Shown here in pieces: positions 61,457 to 64,000 of a DNA stretch of 64,000 nucleotides. Source of the DNA: CAKSEI01 sp964403505 (GTDB taxonomy: Bacteria; Bacillota; Clostridia; Oscillospirales; CAG-272). The stretch is from assembly GCA_964403505.1 (NCBI GenBank), contig CAYOFP010000002.1, positions 62,001 through 126,000 on the forward strand, read 5' to 3'. The translations under genes and the position numbers were made by a program. The stretch's first letter is position 1. The number at the start of each line of letters is the position of its first letter. Below the pieces are notes generated by a model. It was not told the DNA's origin and did not search any database. It worked only from the letters and a program-made list of their open reading frames with translations.

Positions 61457-62727
61457 TGTTTGTAGATAATGTAAAGGTGTATTTAAAGGCAGGTGACGGC
61501 GGAAACGGGTGCGTTGCCTTTCATAGAGAGAAGTATATCTCTCACGGAGGACCTGACGGCGGCGACGGCGGAAAGGGCGGTAATGTCATTATTACGATCG
61601 ACGAAGGCACGAATACGCTTTTGAATTACAGATACCGTCATAAATTTATTGCCGAAAACGGCGAGGACGGCAAGAATTCCAAATGTCATGGCAAAAATGC
61701 AAAGAATCTGATTTTGCCTGTCCCTCCCGGAACGGTCATTAAGGACGCCGAAACGGGACTTGTCATTCACGATATGTCGGACGGCGAGGATTTCGTTATC
61801 TGTAAAGGCGGAAAAGGCGGATGGGGAAATGTGCATTTTGCGACCCCTACGAGGCAGATTCCCCGCTTTGCGAAAAACGGACTGAAGGGAGAGGAGGCCG
61901 AGGTCATCTTCGAGCTGAAAATGATAGCGGATGTCGGTCTCGTCGGTTTTCCCAATGTCGGAAAATCGTCGATCCTCTCGATGATCAGCACGGCAAAACC
62001 CAAGATAGCAAACTATCATTTTACCACGCTCACCCCCAATCTCGGCGTTGTAAAAACAGGCGAGGGCAGGGGATTTGTGGCGGCTGATATCCCCGGTCTT
62101 ATCGAGGGCGCATCGGGCGGCGCAGGCTTAGGGCTCGAGTTTTTACGCCATGTCGACCGATGCAGGCTGATCCTCCATGTTGTCGATATCTCGCATGTCG
62201 ACGGCAGGGACCCGCTCGAGGATATCAAAACGATAAATTCCGAGCTTGAAAAATACTCGGCAGAGCTCGCCTCCCGTCCTCAGATCGTCGTTGCGAATAA
62301 ATATGATGCGCTCGACGAGGGCGAGGATCTTACGGCATTTGAAAACTACGTTTCAGAGAACGGCTGGCAGCTTATCTATGCCTCCGCCGCCACGGGATAT
62401 CATATTGACGAGGTGGTAAAGGAAACATCAAAACTGCTCGATACCCTGCCGCCTGTCAAGGTCTATGAGAGCGAGTATGTCAAGGAAAAGGATAAACCCG
62501 CAGACGACCACGAGATAACGATCAGAAATGTTAACGGCGTCTATGTGGTCGAGGGCGAATGGCTGTATAATTTGATGGGCTCTATCAACTTTGATGACCG
62601 TGAGTCCCTTATGTACTTTGAGCGTGTACTGAAAAACAGCGGCGTTTTCGACAAACTGACCGAAAAAGGCGTAAAGGACGGCGACACCGTAAGCATTTAC
62701 GACTTCGAGTTTGATTATATTTTGTAA
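61456..62727 (+). CDS. obg: GTPase Obg
   Basis: 423 aa. The glycine-rich Obg fold fills residues 1-158 (VYLKAGDGGNGCVAFHREKYI … GGDGGKGGNV). The G domain has GFPNVGKSSILS, the DIPG motif in AADIPGLIEGASGGAGLG and NKYD. The C-terminal OCT domain (about 345-423) is present. Obg acts in 50S assembly and the stringent response. It is translated from an ATG overlapping the ligA stop by one base; rplU-rpmA, its usual upstream neighbours, are absent. Confidence 0.97.
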   Translation: MFVDNVKVYLKAGDGGNGCVAFHREKYISHGGPDGGDGGKGGNVIITIDEGTNTLLNYRYRHKFIAENGEDGKNSKCHGKNAKNLILPVPPGTVIKDAETGLVIHDMSDGEDFVICKGGKGGWGNVHFATPTRQIPRFAKNGLKGEEAEVIFELKMIADVGLVGFPNVGKSSILSMISTAKPKIANYHFTTLTPNLGVVKTGEGRGFVAADIPGLIEGASGGAGLGLEFLRHVDRCRLILHVVDISHVDGRDPLEDIKTINSELEKYSAELASRPQIVVANKYDALDEGEDLTAFENYVSENGWQLIYASAATGYHIDEVVKETSKLLDTLPPVKVYESEYVKEKDKPADDHEITIRNVNGVYVVEGEWLYNLMGSINFDDRESLMYFERVLKNSGVFDKLTEKGVKDGDTVSIYDFEFDYIL

Positions 62728-62765
62728 AAAATACCTTCCGATCAAAATCGGAAGGTATTTTTATA
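62727..62765. terminator. Bidirectional terminator between obg and glpK
   Basis: ATACCTTCCGAT (62731-62742) pairs with ATCGGAAGGTAT (62747-62758) around CAAA, with A-run before and T-run after. It serves both convergent genes. Confidence 0.92.
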
Positions 62766-64000
62766 TCTTGCATTTTTCAATCGCATTTTTCCATCCCCGT
62801 AAGAGTTTTCCTCGGATCTCGTCTTCTGTTTTCGGGGTGAATTCCGCATCGGTTTTCAGGATGGCTTTGATCTCGTCGAGGTTTTTGTAAACACCGCACG
62901 CCAGTCCGGCGAGGAGCGCCGCACCGAGGGCGGTGGCTTCTCTGCAGACCGGCAGTTTTATATTAACAGCGGAGATATCAGCCTGAAACTGCATTAAAAA
63001 TTTATTAGCGGTCGCACCGCCGTCGGCATCGAGTGCGTGTATCTTTATTCCGCTGTCGTTTATCATGGCGGACAGGACGTCGTTCGTCTGATATGCGAGG
63101 GACTCGAGGGTCGCACGGATGATGTGATTTTTGTTTGTGCCCCGTGTCAGGCCGCATATGACGCCTCTTGCCTCGGGTTGCCAATAGGGTGCGCCGAGAC
63201 CCGTGAACGCAGGCACGATATATACACCGCCTGAATTCGGCACGGAAAGTGCCGCCGCCTCGCTTTGGGCTGCGGTATCGATCAGCTTCATTTCATCACG
63301 CAGCCATTGTATTGCGGCGCCTGCCACGAAGACAGAGCCCTCGAGAGCGTATGCAGTCTTTCCTCCGATCCTCCATGCGACAGAGCTTAAAAGCCCGAAT
63401 TTACTGTCTATTTTAGCCTCTCCCGTATTCATGAGCAGGAAGCATCCCGTGCCGTAGGTGTTTTTGCATTCGCCCGGCGTAAAGCATCCGTGACCGAAAA
63501 GCGCCGCCTGTTGGTCTCCTGCGATACCGCAGATCCTGATCGGTGCGCCGAATACGTTTTTTGCTGTCTTGCATATGACAGACGATGAATCGACTACCTG
63601 CGGCAGCATTTTGTGAGGGATATCGAGTATTTTTAATAGCTCCTTGTCCCATGTCATGGTGTTGATGTTAAAGATCATCGTGCGTGATGCATTGGAGACG
63701 TCTGTGGCGTGGCATTTTCCGCCGCTGAGATTCCATATCAGCCAGGTATCCACCGTGCCGAATATCGCTTTGCCTTGTTCGGCGTCTTGTCTGACGCCCG
63801 GGACATGATCGAGTATCCATTTGATTTTTGTCGCCGAAAAATAAGGGTCGATGAGCAGGCCGGTGCGTTCCTTTATCATCGGCTCATATCCGTCGGCTTT
63901 CAGCTTTGCGCAGAAGTCGGTCGTTCTGCGGCATTGCCATACGATGGCGTTATAATAGGGCTTTCCCGTGTCTTTATTCCATACGATCGTTGTTTCCCTC
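62761..64000 (-). CDS. glpK: Glycerol kinase (N-terminal part outside window)
   Basis: 413 residues are present, about 85 short of the usual ~500; the frame runs off the window end (…RETTIVWNKDTGKPYYNAIVWQCRRT). It phosphorylates glycerol to glycerol-3-phosphate. FGTVDTWLIWNLSGGK, the GICGIAGDQQAALFGH-type sequence RICGIAGDQQAALFGHGCF, TYGTGCFLLMNTGE, GGVYIVPAFTGLGAPYW and DGGATANKFLMQFQAD are glycerol-kinase signatures. GLTRGTNKNHIIRATLESLAYQTNDVL follows. No other glp gene is visible. Confidence 0.96.
   Translation of the reverse strand, partial: RETTIVWNKDTGKPYYNAIVWQCRRTTDFCAKLKADGYEPMIKERTGLLIDPYFSATKIKWILDHVPGVRQDAEQGKAIFGTVDTWLIWNLSGGKCHATDVSNASRTMIFNINTMTWDKELLKILDIPHKMLPQVVDSSSVICKTAKNVFGAPIRICGIAGDQQAALFGHGCFTPGECKNTYGTGCFLLMNTGEAKIDSKFGLLSSVAWRIGGKTAYALEGSVFVAGAAIQWLRDEMKLIDTAAQSEAAALSVPNSGGVYIVPAFTGLGAPYWQPEARGVICGLTRGTNKNHIIRATLESLAYQTNDVLSAMINDSGIKIHALDADGGATANKFLMQFQADISAVNIKLPVCREATALGAALLAGLACGVYKNLDEIKAILKTDAEFTPKTEDEIRGKLLRGWKNAIEKCKI

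Overview
The window is chromosomal DNA from a low-to-mid GC member of the Clostridia, most like an Oscillospiraceae/Ruminococcaceae-type gut anaerobe. The evidence is the Firmicutes gene orders (nusG-rplK-rplA, hisS-aspS, miaB-ricA-mutS-mutL, infC-rpmI-rplT, rnc-smc-ftsY, yqeK-rsfS), CIRCE-controlled groESL, a PPi-type phosphofructokinase, cobalamin-dependent MetH with a separate reactivation protein, and BspA-like leucine-rich-repeat surface proteins, one of them with SLH domains. Promoters are mostly TTGAAA/TTGACA-17-TATAAT and nearly all transcription units end in clear hairpin-plus-T-run terminators, so the layout can be read directly. No species call is possible from sequence alone.

Layout. 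1-1783: end of nusG, an L1-binding-type leader, rplK and rplA, then a terminator (rplJ/rplL do not follow). 1789-3274: an unknown membrane protein and a YjbR/MmcQ protein. 3324-6382 (minus): hisS-aspS. 6534-19626 (plus): one tight 11-gene unit: a NusG-II / Gx-transporter / ApbE flavinylation-type trio, miaB, ricA-like, mutS, mutL, tgt, metF, metH reactivation domain, metH. 19667-20614 (minus): YqhQ-like DUF1385 protein. 20724-23017: membrane-anchored transglutaminase-like protein and homoserine dehydrogenase. 23094-26757: a heterodimeric ABC exporter with one degenerate ATP site. 26795-28828: CIRCE-groES-groEL. 28890-35056: accessory module: MerR regulator with a large C-terminal sensor region, lipoprotein alpha/beta hydrolase, and two BspA-like LRR proteins. 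35073-53310 (minus): rpsU alone, then a very compact unit read infC-rpmI-rplT-(terminator)-trmH-like-dprA-topA-trmFO-rnc-radical SAM-smc-ftsY-rdgB-yhbY-nadD-yqeK-rsfS-leuS. 53345-55343: a promoter, a 163-bp MITE-like element in the 5' UTR, an anchored stalk protein and a VanY-type peptidase. 55442-64000: tRNA-Glu(CTC), PPi-PFK, a YtxH-like small protein, serC-serA, ligA-obg, and the 3' part of glpK (minus).

Most of the window is conserved housekeeping DNA. Nothing here is clearly a new defence, mobile or biosynthetic system. The points most worth a second look are: (a) infC appears to start at an AUC codon behind a strong Shine-Dalgarno and a terminator-type leader hairpin; (b) the same TACAGT-2-ACTGTA palindrome sits in the 19-bp spacer of the merR promoter and just after the predicted start site of the LRR-SLH gene, suggesting one small regulon; (c) a MITE-like element lies between promoter and RBS of the stalk/VanY pair; (d) a short extracytosolic-flavinylation gene set is fused into a tRNA-modification/mismatch-repair/methionine operon; (e) duplicated LRR modules with near-identical terminators.
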